A DNA stretch of 64,000 bases, taken from NCBI RefSeq assembly GCF_021582895.2, contig NZ_CP091139.2:2046001-2110000 (forward strand). The letters are read 5' to 3'. The position numbers were made by a program, and so were the translations under genes. Under the pieces are notes generated by a model. The model was not told the DNA's origin. It saw nothing but the letters and a program-made list of their open reading frames with translations, and made no database searches. Shown in pieces: positions 41,528 through 51,732 of the stretch; the first letter of the stretch is position 1; each line of letters begins with the position of its first letter. Origin of the DNA: Microbacterium elymi (GTDB lineage: Bacteria > Actinomycetota > Actinomycetes > Actinomycetales > Microbacteriaceae).

Positions 41528-42580
41528 GCGCGCAGTCCTCGACGGATGGTGACGCCGCCGAGGCGATTCTTGCCCGTGTCCGGGCGCGCGGCGGAGCGGC
41601 GACGATCTACGACATCGCCGAGCTCGCCGGGGTGAATCCGTCCACGGTGTCGCGGGCGCTGGGCAAGCCAGGACGGATCAGCGCCGGCACCGCGGCCAAG
41701 GTGCGCGCGGCGGCCGAGCGCCTGGACTTCCGGGTGAACCCGATGGCGCGGGCGCTGCAGACGGGCAAGACCCGGATGCTGGGGCTGGTGCTAGCCGACA
41801 TCACGAATCCGGTCGTGTTCGGCATCGTTCGCGGGGCTGAGCACGCCGCGGCAGCGGCTGGGTACACGCTGGTCATCGCGGAGTCGCAGGAGTCCGGCGA
41901 GAACGAGGCCGAGGCGGTCGAGCGGCTGCTGCCGAGCGTGGACGGGCTGGTGCTGGCGACGACGCGCCTGAGCGCGTCCGCGATCACCGACCTCGCGCAG
42001 CGCAAGCCGGTGGTGCTGATCAACCGCGCCGTCGACGGCGTCGACGGCGTGCTGCCGGACGTCGGGGCGGGTGTCGTCGAACTGGTCGAACACCTCGCGT
42101 CGTCGGGGCATCGCGCGATCGCATACCTGGCCGGCCCAGACACGTCTTGGATCAATGCCCGGCGGTGGTCCGACATCCTGGCCGCCGCTGAGGAGCGCCG
42201 CATCGCGATCGTAGAGATCGGCCCGAACCACCCGACGATCGCCGGCGGTCGGGACGCGCTGAGACGGGTGCGCGCGGCTCACGTGAGCGCTGTGATCGCG
42301 TACAACGACCTCATGGCGATCGGCCTCATGCAGGAGGCGGCCGCGCGCGGGATCACCGTACCGGATCAGCTGAGCGTCGCGGGATTCGACGACATCTTCG
42401 GCAGCGAACTCATCGTACCGCCGCTGACGACGGTGGCAGCCGACCTGGTCGCGGCAGGCGGGCGCGCGGTGCGCGCTGCTGGCCGCGGACGCCGATTACC
42501 AGCCGAACGCGGCACGTCCGGAACTGCTGCCCACGACGTTGCTCGTGCGTGGGTCGACCGGCCCCGCCCGCGGCGAATGA
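41524..42580 (+). CDS. LacI-family transcriptional regulator of the hexuronide operon
   Basis: The DNA-binding helix-turn-helix is TIYDIAELAGVNPSTVSRAL, with the hinge FRVNPMARALQTGKT, then a periplasmic-binding-protein-like ligand domain (GFDDIFGSELIVPPLTTV near the end). About 352 residues after repair. One break near 42473 lost two bases beside GCTGC (AVRALLAADADYQ on repair). It is the last gene of the operon that starts with uxaC, and its operators are probably the two palindromes before uxaC. The inducer is likely a hexuronate or pathway intermediate. Confidence 0.88.
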
Positions 42581-42675
42581 CGAGCGCGCCGGGGGTGTCG
42601 CAGGCGGGGACGGCTCCGTAGGCTGGCGGCAGGCCGTCCACAAGACGGGCGCGGACGAGAGCCGGAGGTTCGAGG

Positions 42676-44351
42676 ATGAGCCTGAGTAACATCGAGATCG
42701 CACAGGCGGCGCAGCCTGCCCATCGGGGAGATCGCCACCGGGCTGGGGATCCCGCCGGATGCCGTCATCCCGTACGGCACGACCAAGGCGAAGATCGCCC
42801 TGCCGTACCTGCAGAGCCTCGCCGACCGGCCGCCGGGCCGGCTGATCCTCATGACCGGCACCTCGCCGACGCCGGCCGGCGAGGGCAAGAGCACCACGGT
42901 CGTGGGCCTGGGGGATGCGCTGACGCGGCTGGGTGAGAACGCGATGATCTGCCTGCGCGAGCCGGCGCAGGGACCGGTGTTCGGGATGAAGGGCGGCGCG
43001 TGCGGCGGCGGCTACGCCCAGGTCGTGCCGATGGAGGACATCAACCTCCACTTCACCGGCGACTTCGCCGCGATCGCCGCGGCCGCCAACCTGCTGGCCG
43101 CACTCATCGACAACCACATCCACCACGGCAACGCGCTGGGCATCGACGTCCGCCGGGTCACCTGGCGGCGTGCGCTCGACGTGAACGACCGCGCGCTGCG
43201 CGACATCGTGCTGGGCCTGGGCGGCACCGGCAATGGCTCCCCGCGCGAGTCCGGCTTCGACATCGTCGTGGCCAGCGAGGTGATGGCGATCTTCTGCCTG
43301 GCCACCGGCCTGGACGACCTGAAGCAGCGCCTCGGCGAGATCGTCGTCGCCCAGACGCGGGACCGCCGGCCGATCCGCGCCCGCGACCTGGACGCGCACG
43401 GCGCGATGACCGCCCTGCTGCGCGACGCGCTGGCGCCCAACCTCGTGCAGACGATCGAGCACACGCCCGCGTTCGTGCACGGCGGCCCGTTCGCCAACAT
43501 CGCCCACGGCTTGCAACTCGTATCTGGCGACGAGCTCGGCGCTGCGCCTGGCCGACTACGTCATCACCGAGGCCGGCTTCGGCGCCGACCTGGGCGGCGA
43601 GAAGTTCGTCGACATCCTGTGCCGGTCCACCGGCCTGCGCCCGTCGCTGGCGGTGGTCGTGGCCACCGTGCGATCGCTGAAGTACCAGGGCGGGGTGGAT
43701 GTCGCGGACCTGCCGACCGAGGATGTCGACGCGCTCGGCCGCGGCGTGGGCAATCTCGAGCGGCACCTGCACATCGTGCGCGACATCCTCGGCCTGCCGG
43801 CCGTGGTCGCGATCAACCACCGCGCCGAGGACAGCCCCGCCGAGATCGACGCGCTGCTGGCCGCGTGCGAGCGCCTCGGGGTGACCGCGTCGGTCGCCAC
43901 GCACTTCGCCGACGGCGGGGCCGGAGCCGAGGACCTCGCCCGCAAGGTCGTGGACGCCTGCCCGCCGGCGCCGGTCGAGCCGACGTACACCTATCCGCTC
44001 GCGACGACGCTGTGGGACAAGATGACCGCGATCGCGTCCCGGGTCTACGGCGCCGACGGCATCTCGGCCGACGCCGGCGTGCGCGCGCAGATCCAGCGTC
44101 TGCAGGACGACGGCTACGGCGAGCTGCCGGTGTGCGTGGCCAAGACCCAGTACTCGTTCTCGACGAACCCCGCGCTGCTGGGCGCCCCGGACGGGCACAC
44201 CGTCAACGTGCGCGAAGTGCGGCTGGCCGCCGGCGCGCGGTTCATCGTGATGATCTGCGGCAGCATCATGACGATGCCGGGCCTGCCGGCGCGGCCGGCC
44301 GCGGCATCCATCGACGTCGACGCCGACGGACGGATCACCGGGCTGTTCTGA
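42676..44351 (+). CDS. fhs: Formate-tetrahydrofolate ligase
   Basis: ATP-dependent synthesis of 10-formyltetrahydrofolate for one-carbon metabolism. It has the start [24 protein letters not shown] (P-loop), [20 protein letters not shown], the [12 protein letters not shown] block and [14 protein letters not shown]. Length is about 557 residues, normal for the family. Breaks: 42714 (GCTGC to GCCTGC) and 43513 (GCTGC to [25 protein letters not shown] on repair). It is a single-copy type of housekeeping gene, so its apparent disruption argues for sequence error. It converges with and overlaps the MarR gene by 17 bases. Confidence 0.93.
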
Positions 44352-44815
44352 GCGGCGCCGACGAGTCGCGCCGACTCACCGATGCGGCGGCCACATTCCG
44401 TTCCAGGTCGGCGAGATCGTCGATCATCCGCGCCACCCGATCGTCGGACAGCTCGCCTCGCGTCACGCGTTCGAGCTCTGTCCACGCCTGGTCGACCTGG
44501 GCGCGCAGCGCGAGGCCGGCTTCGGTCACCTCCACGATGACCGCGCGACCATCGGTCGGCGACGGCCGCCGGCGGACCAGGCCGACCTTCTCGAGCCGGG
44601 CGATGCCTGCGCGTCATGGTCCCGGCGTCCGATTCGAGGGCCTCGACGAGGTCGACCTGACGCTGCGGGCCGTCCTCCCACAGCGTCATGAGCACGAGTT
44701 CCTGCCCGGGCCGCAGGCCTGCCCCGCGCAGCAGACGTGCGGCGAGGCTCTTGTGGGCCCGGGCGACGCGGAAGATGGCGCGGCTGAGCGGCAGCGCAGA
44801 TGCAGGTTCGTCCAC
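44335..44815 (-). CDS. MarR-family transcriptional regulator
   Basis: A winged-helix repressor of about 160 residues. It has [20 protein letters not shown], the recognition region [16 protein letters not shown], the wing [15 protein letters not shown], and then [14 protein letters not shown]. One break at 44608 (GCAGC to GCAGGC) lies in the DNA-binding helix. GTG 44815 is the likely start. It is divergent from the Old Yellow Enzyme gene across a spacer with repeated TTAGTTGTTCG sites, so it most likely represses that gene in response to electrophiles or quinones. Confidence 0.85.
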
Positions 44816-44860
44816 ATAGCGAGAGTACGACGAGGGACGCCGGTTCCGGGCGCCCTCGCC

Positions 44861-44915
44861 GGATTAGTTGTTCGAACAGGAATAGGTCCGCGGATTTAGT
44901 TGTTCGGCTAGGTAA
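44861..44915. promoter_or_regulatory. MarR operator region between regulator and Old Yellow Enzyme genes
   Basis: Two direct copies of GGATT(T)AGTTGTTCG lie at 44861-44873 and 44892-44905. The first contains the perfect 10-base palindrome TGTTCGAACA (44869-44878). An AT-rich spacer of this kind between divergent genes fits a MarR dimer binding two sites. AAGGAG precedes ATG 44936. Confidence 0.65.
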
Positions 44916-44935
44916 ATGAGGACAAGGAGCAACTG

Positions 44936-46047
44936 ATGACACACCTCACCACCACCGCCGACACGACCGCGTTCGAGCCCATCACCGTGGGCGACCTCGA
45001 GCTTGCGCAACCGCATCGCGATGTCGCCGATGACCCGCAACCGGGCGTTCGGCACCGTGCCGACGGCCGGCATGGCGACCTACTACAGCCAGCGGGCAGG
45101 GGCCGGCCTGATCATCACGGAGGGCGTCCAGCCCAGCGCCGTGGGGCAGGGCTACCCCGACACGCCGGGCCTGCACTCGGCCGCACAGATCGCCTCGTGG
45201 CGGTCGGTGACCGACGCCGTGCACGAGGCCGGCGGCACGATCGTCGCCCAGCTCATGCATACCGGGCGGATCGGCCATCCGAGCACGACCGAAGCGGTCG
45301 GGCACGGTGCGCTGATCCCGGTCGCGCCCTCGGCGGTGCGCGCGGACGGTCAGGTGTTCACGCCCGTCGGGCGCGCGGACTACGTCACCCCGCGCGCGCT
45401 GGACGAGGCCGAGATCGCCGCCACGATCGACGATTTCGCCGCGGCGGCCCGCCATGCGATCGATGCGGGCTTCGACGGGGTCGAGGTCCATGGCGCCAAC
45501 GGCTACCTGCTGCACCAGTTCCTCGCGCCGAACGCGAACCGGCGCTCCGACGGCTGGGGCGGCAGCCCGCAGAACCGCATCCGGTTCACCGTCGAGGTCG
45601 TCCAGGCGGTCTCCGACGCCATCGGGGCGGGGCGCACCGGCTTGCGGATCTCACCCGCGAACGGGCTGGGCGACACGGTCGAACCCGACTACGCGACCGT
45701 CTACCCGATGCTCGTGCGGGAATTGGACGGGCGGGGGCTGGCGTACCTGCATCTGATCGAGGCGGGGGCGCCGGAACTGACACCGGTGCTTCGCGAGCTG
45801 TGGCATGGTCCGCTGATCCTGAATGCGGCCGATCCCGATCCGCTCACCCACGTCGATCGGCTTGCAGCGAGTCGCGCGCGGCGATGCCGACATGCTCTCG
45901 TTCGGCCGTCTCTTCATCTCGAATCCTGACCTGGTCGATCGGCTCGCGGTGGGTGCACAGCCGGCGCTGCCCGACCTGTCGAAGGCGTACGGCGGAGACC
46001 ATCGCGGCTACACCGACTATCCGTCTCTCGCTGCCGTGGGCGGCTGA
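44936..46047 (+). CDS. Old Yellow Enzyme-family NADH:flavin oxidoreductase (NemA-like)
   Basis: FMN-dependent ene-reductase that reduces electrophilic alkenes, quinones or nitro compounds. It has the LRNRIAMSPMTRNRA start, IIVTEG-like LIITEGVQPSA, LMHTGRIGHP with the substrate-binding His, GFDGVEVHGANGYLLHQFL, NRRSDGWGGS and ISPANGLGD. About 369 residues after repair. Breaks: 45002 and 45868 (both GCTGC to GCTTGC). Divergent MarR control and the nearby azoreductase suggest a shared electrophile-stress response. Confidence 0.9.
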
Positions 46048-46108
46048 GCGGCGACACTGCGACGACGACTGCGCCCCGGGCCTCCCCGGGCGCAGTCGTC
46101 GAGGCGGG

Positions 46109-46752
46109 TCAGGCGGCGCGCTCCGCGAACCTTCTGCCCTCGATCTCGGCCTCGCGCAGTGCCTCGCGGTGCATCGTGGCGGCCATGTCGGTGAACCGGT
46201 CGAGCGCCGGGTTGACGCCGACCAGAGTGAACCGGCGCTGGACGGTGGTCAGATCGAGCGCCAGCACGTCGGTGAGGACGCGCTGCAGCCAGCCGGTGGA
46301 GTGATCCCATCCCTCCTTCGGCGTCCCCGGCCCGTAGTTGCCGCCGGTGACGGTGACCAGGAGGGCGGGGCGGCCGCGCAGCGGGGCGCCGCCCTCGTCG
46401 ACGCGGGGATCCGTGTACAGGATGTCGAACCAGGCCTTGACGTGCTGCGAGACGCCGTAGTTGTACAGCGGCACCGCGAACAGGAGCGCATCGGCGGCGA
46501 AGAGTTCGTCGGCCAGCGTGGTCGCCAGCTCCACGGCGGCCTGCTGGGCGGGGCTCGGTCGCCCTGCGGCAGCCGGTGCCCGACCACCGCTTCGGCCCAT
46601 GTCGTCGACGAGAGCGGGTCCGTGCCGATGTCGCGGCGGACCACCGCCTCGCCGGGATGAGCGGCTGTCCACTCCGCTTCGACGATGTCGGCCAGCTCTC
46701 GGCTGGCGGACCGGCCGGGGAAGACGCTCGCGTCAAGTCGGAAGAGTGTCAT
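46109..46752 (-). CDS. FMN-dependent NAD(P)H azoreductase/quinone reductase (AzoR-like)
   Basis: Flavodoxin-fold two-electron reductase, about 213 residues. It has the start FRLDASVFPGRSASRELAD, FAVPLYNYGVSQHVKAWFD (FMN binding) and VTVTGGNYGPGTPKEGWDH. One break near 46570 lost a base beside GCTGC. It is convergent with the Old Yellow Enzyme gene and 31 bases downstream of the F420-reductase-like gene, with which it forms a minus-strand operon. The likely physiological role is quinone detoxification. Confidence 0.87.
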
Positions 46753-46783
46753 CGTGTCTCCTCGCGATCGAGCGTGCCCGCAC

Positions 46784-47410
46784 TCACTTGGATGCTCCGG
46801 TGTTGACGCCGAGCGAGAAGTCGAATCCCAGTCCGGTGCGGGCCAGGTTGACCGCCAGCAGGCCGGCGCCCTCCAGCCAGTGCGCCATGCTCAGGCCCCC
46901 GGCGTCACGGGGGCGCAGACCGAGGCCCGTGATGAACGCAGACACGCTCGCCTTGCTCTGCGGATCGTCGCCGGCCAGGAACACGTCCACCGGGTCGCCG
47001 GCGGCGACGATGTGGGCGAACAGCGTGTTGAACGCCTTCACGACCCGCGTGCTGGCCGGGGCCGCCTGGGCGATCAGCTGTGCGGCGGAGGTGTCATCGG
47101 GAACGCTCATGCCGCCGAGGTCGCCGCGGAACGGGTTGGTGATGTCGACGAGGACCTTGCCGGCCAGCGCCTGCCCGTACTCGGTGACCACCGGCAGGGC
47201 GCCGTCGAACCGCACGGCGAGGATCACGATGTCGCCCGACGGCGGTGCGCCCCACGTGCCGGCCGTGGCGCCGTCGCCGAGCGCCCGGACCGCGTCTGCG
47301 GTCTTGACCGCATCGCGACCCGCGATCTCGACGGTGTTGCCTGCCCTCAGGGCCGCGGTGCCGATGGCTCGTGCCATGTTCCCCGAGCCGATGATGCTGA
47401 TGCTGCTCAT
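46784..47410 (-). CDS. NADPH-dependent F420 reductase-like oxidoreductase
   Basis: A 208-residue Rossmann protein with the N-terminal ISIIGSGNMARAIGTAALRA and the NPFRGDLGG and VKAFNTLFAHI blocks of the F420H2:NADP oxidoreductase/YqeC group. The frame is intact. Many such proteins have no proven F420 dependence, and no F420 biosynthesis gene is in the window. It leads the azoreductase operon, so a redox stress role is likely. ATG 47410 is chosen; an upstream in-frame ATG at 47476 would add an uncharacteristic basic tail. Confidence 0.82.
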   Translation of the reverse strand: MSSISIIGSGNMARAIGTAALRAGNTVEIAGRDAVKTADAVRALGDGATAGTWGAPPSGDIVILAVRFDGALPVVTEYGQALAGKVLVDITNPFRGDLGGMSVPDDTSAAQLIAQAAPASTRVVKAFNTLFAHIVAAGDPVDVFLAGDDPQSKASVSAFITGLGLRPRDAGGLSMAHWLEGAGLLAVNLARTGLGFDFSLGVNTGASK

Positions 47411-47479
47411 GACGTACTCCTTACGTGATGGATGTCTCGACGGGGTCTTCCGCCGGGAGTCCGGTTCGAGCGTCAAAGT

Positions 47480-47523
47480 GAGGCACCCCTCCGGACATCA
47501 CGATTGAACCGGAGGGGTGCCTC
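47480..47523 (-). terminator. Perfect 15-bp hairpin downstream of the GNAT gene
   Basis: GAGGCACCCCTCCGG (47480-47494) pairs perfectly with CCGGAGGGGTGCCTC (47509-47523) across a 14-base loop. It lies after the minus-strand GNAT gene and before the F420-reductase-like gene. Only a short T run follows, so termination is likely but not certain. Confidence 0.65.
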
Positions 47524-47578
47524 GCCTATTCCGCGTGGCGGCAGAATCACGCAGACGGTCAGCGGAGGGATGCCACGG

Positions 47579-48064
47579 TCACAGACGCAGCACCCACACG
47601 TTGTACTCCAGCACGCCGCCGCGCCACGGCTCGGTGCCCGACCCGGTGTGCGTGAAGCCGGCGCCGCGGCACAGCGCGTTCGACGCGGGGTTCTCGACGC
47701 CGGGATACGCGGTGAGCAGCTCGCGGTCGCCCCGTGCGATCACGCGGGGGATCAGCATCCGCAGTGCCTCGCGGGCGACCCCGCGTCCCTGGAACTCGGG
47801 CAGGGTGTTCCACCCGGTCTCGTACGCCGGGGTCCCCTCGTGGTCGACCTGCCAGAACCCGATGCCGCCCGCCGGCTCGCCGTCCACCTCGATGCGGTAC
47901 ATCTCGGCCTCGCCGGACGCGGACAGCCGCAGGTATCGCCGGTTCCGCTCGACGAGCTGCTCGGCCGTCTCGGGTCCGCCGATGAACCGCGTCATCTCCG
48001 GAGTGTTGGCGCGCTCGAGCAGCGGAAAGTCGGTCTCGGCCCAGGGCTCCAGCGTGATCCTCAT
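47579..48064 (-). CDS. GNAT-family N-acetyltransferase (RimJ/RimL-like)
   Basis: A 161-residue acetyltransferase. The N-terminus is ITLEPWAETDFPLLERANTP, the acetyl-CoA loop is LPEFQGRGVAREALRML, and the C-terminal part PASNALCRGAGFTHTG is typical of the RimJ/RimL group. The frame is intact. The acceptor could be a protein N-terminus or a small molecule. ATG 48064 is chosen. Confidence 0.87.
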   Translation of the reverse strand: MRITLEPWAETDFPLLERANTPEMTRFIGGPETAEQLVERNRRYLRLSASGEAEMYRIEVDGEPAGGIGFWQVDHEGTPAYETGWNTLPEFQGRGVAREALRMLIPRVIARGDRELLTAYPGVENPASNALCRGAGFTHTGSGTEPWRGGVLEYNVWVLRL

Positions 48065-48104
48065 CCTCCGATCCTCCCCTCGGCCCCCGACATCCCGCCG
48101 TCGA

Positions 48105-48288
48105 TCACTCTTCGCAGATGACCTCGAGCCCGATGAAACGGGTGAAGCCCTGGTCGGCGGTGATCAGCGGTATGCCGAGGCTGACCGCGTGCGCCGCGAT
48201 GAGCGCGTCTGTGGAACGCGCCGCCGTCGGCGGTTGCGCCGCGAGCATGGCATACGCCGTCGATGCGGCGCTGTCGAACGGGCGCCTT
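48105..48288 (-). pseudogene. vapC-type PIN toxin remnant (C-terminal part only)
   Basis: The minus strand encodes RPFDSAASTAYAMLAAQPPT, then STDALIAAHAVSLGIPLITADQGFTRFIGLEVICEE and a stop. This is the second half of a PIN domain, including the DALIAAHA and ITADQGF acidic residues. An in-frame TAA lies just upstream and the first half with DxxxxY/E motif is absent. No antitoxin gene is adjacent. It looks like decay by truncation, not an indel at GCAGC. Confidence 0.75.
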
Positions 48289-48370
48289 TAGACCTCTCAC
48301 TGTCGGATCGGATCGGCTCCCGCATTCGTCTCCCTATGCGACCGCGCCGCGGGGCGGGGCCCGGTGTCGG

Positions 48371-48418
48371 GATGCCACAATCAGGCGCTGCCGCGTGACG
48401 GCGCCGGGTTGTGGCATC
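48371..48418. repeat. Palindrome upstream of the acyl-CoA oxidase-like gene
   Basis: GATGCCACAA (48371-48380) pairs with TTGTGGCATC (48409-48418) across a GC-rich 28-base interior with further pairing potential. It could be an operator, a leader hairpin or another palindromic repeat family; no second copy was found in the window. Confidence 0.55.
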
Positions 48419-48485
48419 CATCAACGCGTTTGAAGCGCGATTGTGGGAGTCCTACCGTTGGGGTGATCCCTTCGAAAGGTCCCCC

Positions 48486-50594
48486 ATGGTCGATGCCGTC
48501 CGCACGAAGAAGCCCTCCGTCCACACGCGTCATCCCGCCGGCGGTGCGCCCACGGCCGCGCACAGCGCCGCCGAGGCGCGCGAACCCCGAATCGACCGCG
48601 ACGCGGTCACCGACCTGCTGCTGGGCACGTGGGGCGATGCCCGCCGCGAGGCGCGCGAGATGATCCGCGACGAGGCGTTCTGGCAGATCCCCGGCCAGCC
48701 GATGGCCGAGCACCGCGAGCGCGTGCTCGGCCAGCTTGCAGCTATTCGTCGACGCCGGCGCGGCCGGCCGCGCGTTCCCGGTCGAGCATGGCGGGCAGAA
48801 CGACAACGGCGCGAACCTCGCCTCGTTCGAAGAGCTCGTGCTGGCAGACCCGAGCATGCAGATCAAGGCGGGCGTGCAGTGGGGGCTGTTCGGTTCGGCC
48901 ATCCAGCAGCTGGGCACGCAGAAGCATCACGACAAGTGGCTGTCCGACGTGCGCACCCTGAAGCTGCCGGGCGCGTTCGCGATGACCGAGATGGGGCACG
49001 GATCGGATGTCGCGGCCATCGGCACCACCGCGACCTACGACGCCGACGCCTCCGAGTTCGTCATCCACACCCCGTTCCGTGCGGCGACCAAGGAGTTCCT
49101 CGGCAACGCCGCCCTGCACGGGCGTGCGGCCACCGTGTTCGCGCAAGCTGATCACCGGCGGCGTGAACTACGGCGTGCACTGCTTCTTCGTGCCGATTCG
49201 GGACGAGGACGGCGCCTGCCTGCCCGGCGTCACGAGCGAGGATGACGGGGTCAAGGGCGGACTGAACGGCATCGACAACGGGCGGCTCGCATTCGACCAC
49301 GTCCGCATCCCGCGCGAGAACCTGCTCAACCGCTACGGCGACGTGGCCGCCGACGGCACCTACTCCAGCGACATCCCGAGCCCCGGTCGCCGCTTCTTCA
49401 CCATGCTCGGCGCGCTCGTGCAGGGCCGTGTGTCGCTCGACGGCGCCGCCACCACCGGCGCCGCGCTGGCCGAATACATCGCCATCACGTACGGCAACCA
49501 GCGTCGCCAGTTCGACTCGGGCACGGGGACCGACGAGGTCGTGCTGCTGGACTACGGCAGGCACCAGCGCCGCCTGCTGCCGCGCCTGGCGCAGACCTAC
49601 GCGCAGTTCTTCGCACACGACCAGCTCCTGCGCACGTTCGACGGCGTGTTCGGCGGCGCGCACGACACCCCGGCCGAGCGGGAGAACCTCGAGACCCTGG
49701 CGGCGGCGCTCAAGCCCCTGTCGACCTGGAACGCGCTGGACACGATCCAGGAGTGCCGCGAAGCCTGCGGCGGGGCGGGGTTCATGGCCGAGAACCGGCT
49801 GGTCGGCCTGCACCACGACCTCGACGTGTATGCCACCTTCGAGGGCGACAACAACGTGCTGCCGAGCTGGTCGGCAAGCGTCTGCTCAGCGACTTCGCGA
49901 AGCAGTTCACCGGGAAGGATGCCGCGGCCCTGGCCCGCTACGCCGTCGGACAGACCGCCGGCAAGATCTTCCACGGCGCGGGGCTCCGCCGGCTCGGCCA
50001 GTCCGTCGCCGACTTCGGATCGACCGCGCGTTCGGTCGAGCTGGGTCTGCGCGCCGAGCAGCAGCACGAGCTGCTGGCCGGCCGCGTCGAGCAGATGGTG
50101 ACGGATGTCGCGACCGCCCTGCGCCCGGCATCCACGCTGTCGCCCGCCGACGCGGCCGCACTGTTCAACGAGCACCAGTCGGCGCTGATCGAGGCCGCGC
50201 GCGCCCACGGTGAGCGCTGCAGTGGGAGGCGTTCGCCGAGGTCGTCGGCCAGATCCCGGATGCCGGCACCCGCCAGGTGCTCACCTGGCTGCGCGACCTG
50301 TTCGGACTCTGGCTGATCGAGAAGCACCTGGCCTGGTACCTGATCAACGGGCGGCTGTCCACGCAGCGCGCGGCATCCGTCACCCGCTACATCGACCGGC
50401 TCTGCGCCCGGCTGCGCCCGCACGCGCAGGACCTCGTCGACGCCTTCGGCTTCGCCCTCGAGCACGTGCGCGCCCCGATCGCCTCGGGCGCCGAGCGGCA
50501 GCGGCAGGACGAGGCCCGCGCCTACTACGCCGAGCTGATCGCGTCGGGGCAGGCGCCGGTCAGCGAGAAGACCCTGCGCAAGCAGAAGAAGTAG
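48486..50594 (+). CDS. Acyl-CoA dehydrogenase/oxidase-family protein (long actinobacterial form)
   Basis: A flavoprotein of about 702 residues, longer than a standard acyl-CoA dehydrogenase and similar in layout to acyl-CoA oxidases. It has FAMTEMGHGSDVAAIGTTA, the RIPRENLLNRYGDV block, QECREACGGAGFMAENRL and the catalytic-region TFEGDNNVLLQLVGK, then a helical C-terminal domain. Breaks: 48737 (GCTGC to GCTTGC), 49145 (GCAGC to GCAAGC), near 49873 (CTGCTGCAGC region) and 50218. ATG 48486 follows GAAAGG. Whether it uses oxygen or an electron-transfer flavoprotein cannot be decided here. Confidence 0.87.
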
Positions 50595-50610
50595 CCCGCG
50601 GCAAGATCAC

Positions 50611-50647
50611 GAATCGGCAACGTTTGCCGATTCCCTGTCAGGAATCG
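50611..50647 (+). terminator. Two mutually exclusive hairpins after the acyl-CoA oxidase-like gene
   Basis: GAATCGGCAA-CGT-TTGCCGATTC (50611-50633) is a perfect 10-bp stem. Overlapping it, CCGATTCC and GGAATCGG (50627-50647) form a second stem. They begin 16 bases after the stop codon. No long T run follows. From 50648 to about 50814 nothing recognisable is seen. Confidence 0.55.
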
Positions 50648-50818
50648 GGCTGTGCGGACACTTCTCTGATGAAGGCATCTCTGAGATGACCTCGCAGTCG
50701 GGCGAATGCGGGGCGCGTGTCTTCGCGGGGACCGCGATCGGGATCGCGGTCCCCGCCTTCGCGTCGGGCACAGTGATCCGGCGACGGCGTGCGGGTGCAG
50801 CATCCCGTGGCACCGCGC

Positions 50819-51117
50819 GGTTCGGTCGACGGGATGTGCGGTGTGCGTGGGCCGGGAGCAAGCCGTTTGCGTCGACCGAAGGGTGGGTGCTGCGGGTGGC
50901 GCGGTTCGGTCGACGCGATGTGCGGTGTGCGTGGGCCGGGAGCAGCGATTTGCGTCGACTGAACGGGGGATGCTGTGGGGTGGTCTGGTTCGGTCGTCAC
51001 GAACTGTGACGTCGTGCGTGTGCGGACCGCAGTTTGTGACGACTGAACGGGGGATGCTGTGGGGTGGCGGGTTCGGTCGTCAGGAACTGTGGCGTCGGGG
51101 GCCGCCGGTAGTCTGAC
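50819..51117. repeat. Array of three and a half palindromic repeats upstream of tag
   Basis: GGTTCGGTCG recurs at 50819, 50903, 50988 and 51070, about 84 bases apart. The first three copies are closed by GTCGACCGAA, GTCGACTGAA and GACGACTGAA, so each unit is bounded by 10-base inverted arms. Units 1 and 2 share GATGTGCGGTGTGCGTGGGC inside. The arm change GAC to GTC in units 3 and 4 is matched on the opposite arm, so pairing is preserved. The last unit is cut short by the tag start. Confidence 0.85.
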
Positions 51118-51120
51118 CGG

Positions 51121-51701
51121 GTGGATCCGGGTGCTGATGTCGTGGTGGGTGAGGACGGGCGTGCCCGGTGCCGGTGGTCGGTTCAGGATCCCGAATACCG
51201 GCGCTACCACGACGAGGAATGGGGCACGCCGCTGCACGGCGACGTCGCGCTGTTCGAGAAGCTGTCGCTGGAGGGATTCCAGGCCGGGCTGAGCTGGATC
51301 ACGATCCTGCGCAAGCGGCCGCGCTTCCGCGAGGTGTTCGCCGGGTTCGACCCGGCGACCGTGGCCGCGTTCGGCGAGGACGACGTGGAGCGGCTGATGT
51401 CGGATCCGGGGATCATCCGCAACCGCGCGAAGATCCGCGCGGCCATCGGCAACGCGGGCATCGTCGCCGGAATGCCGGCCGGTGAACTCGACGCGCTGAT
51501 GTGGTCGTTCGCCCCCACGGCGGCCCGCCCCCGCCCGGTCGGCTTCGCCGAGGTGCCCGCCGTCACCGCCGAGTCGACCGCGATGAGCATCGAGCTCGGC
51601 GCCGCGGCTTCCGCTTCGTGGGTCCGACCACGCTGTACGCGCTGATGCAGTCGGCCGGCATGGTCGACGACCATGTGCAAGGGTGCTGGCGGGGACGTTA
51701 G
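51121..51701 (+). CDS. tag: DNA-3-methyladenine glycosylase I
   Basis: Base-excision repair enzyme removing 3-methyladenine, about 194 residues. It has the Tag hallmarks RCRWSVQDPEYRRYHDEEWG, LFEKLSLEGFQAGLSWITIL, then RGFRFVGPTTLYALMQSAGM and the C-terminal zinc ligands around DDHVQGCW. One break near 51602 lost a G inside GCTGC (IELRRRGFRF on repair). GTG 51121 is directly behind the repeat array. The ABC transporter operon starts 31 bases later in the same direction. Confidence 0.92.
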
Positions 51702-51732
51702 CCTGGGCGGACGCACCCAACGGAGGACCTGC

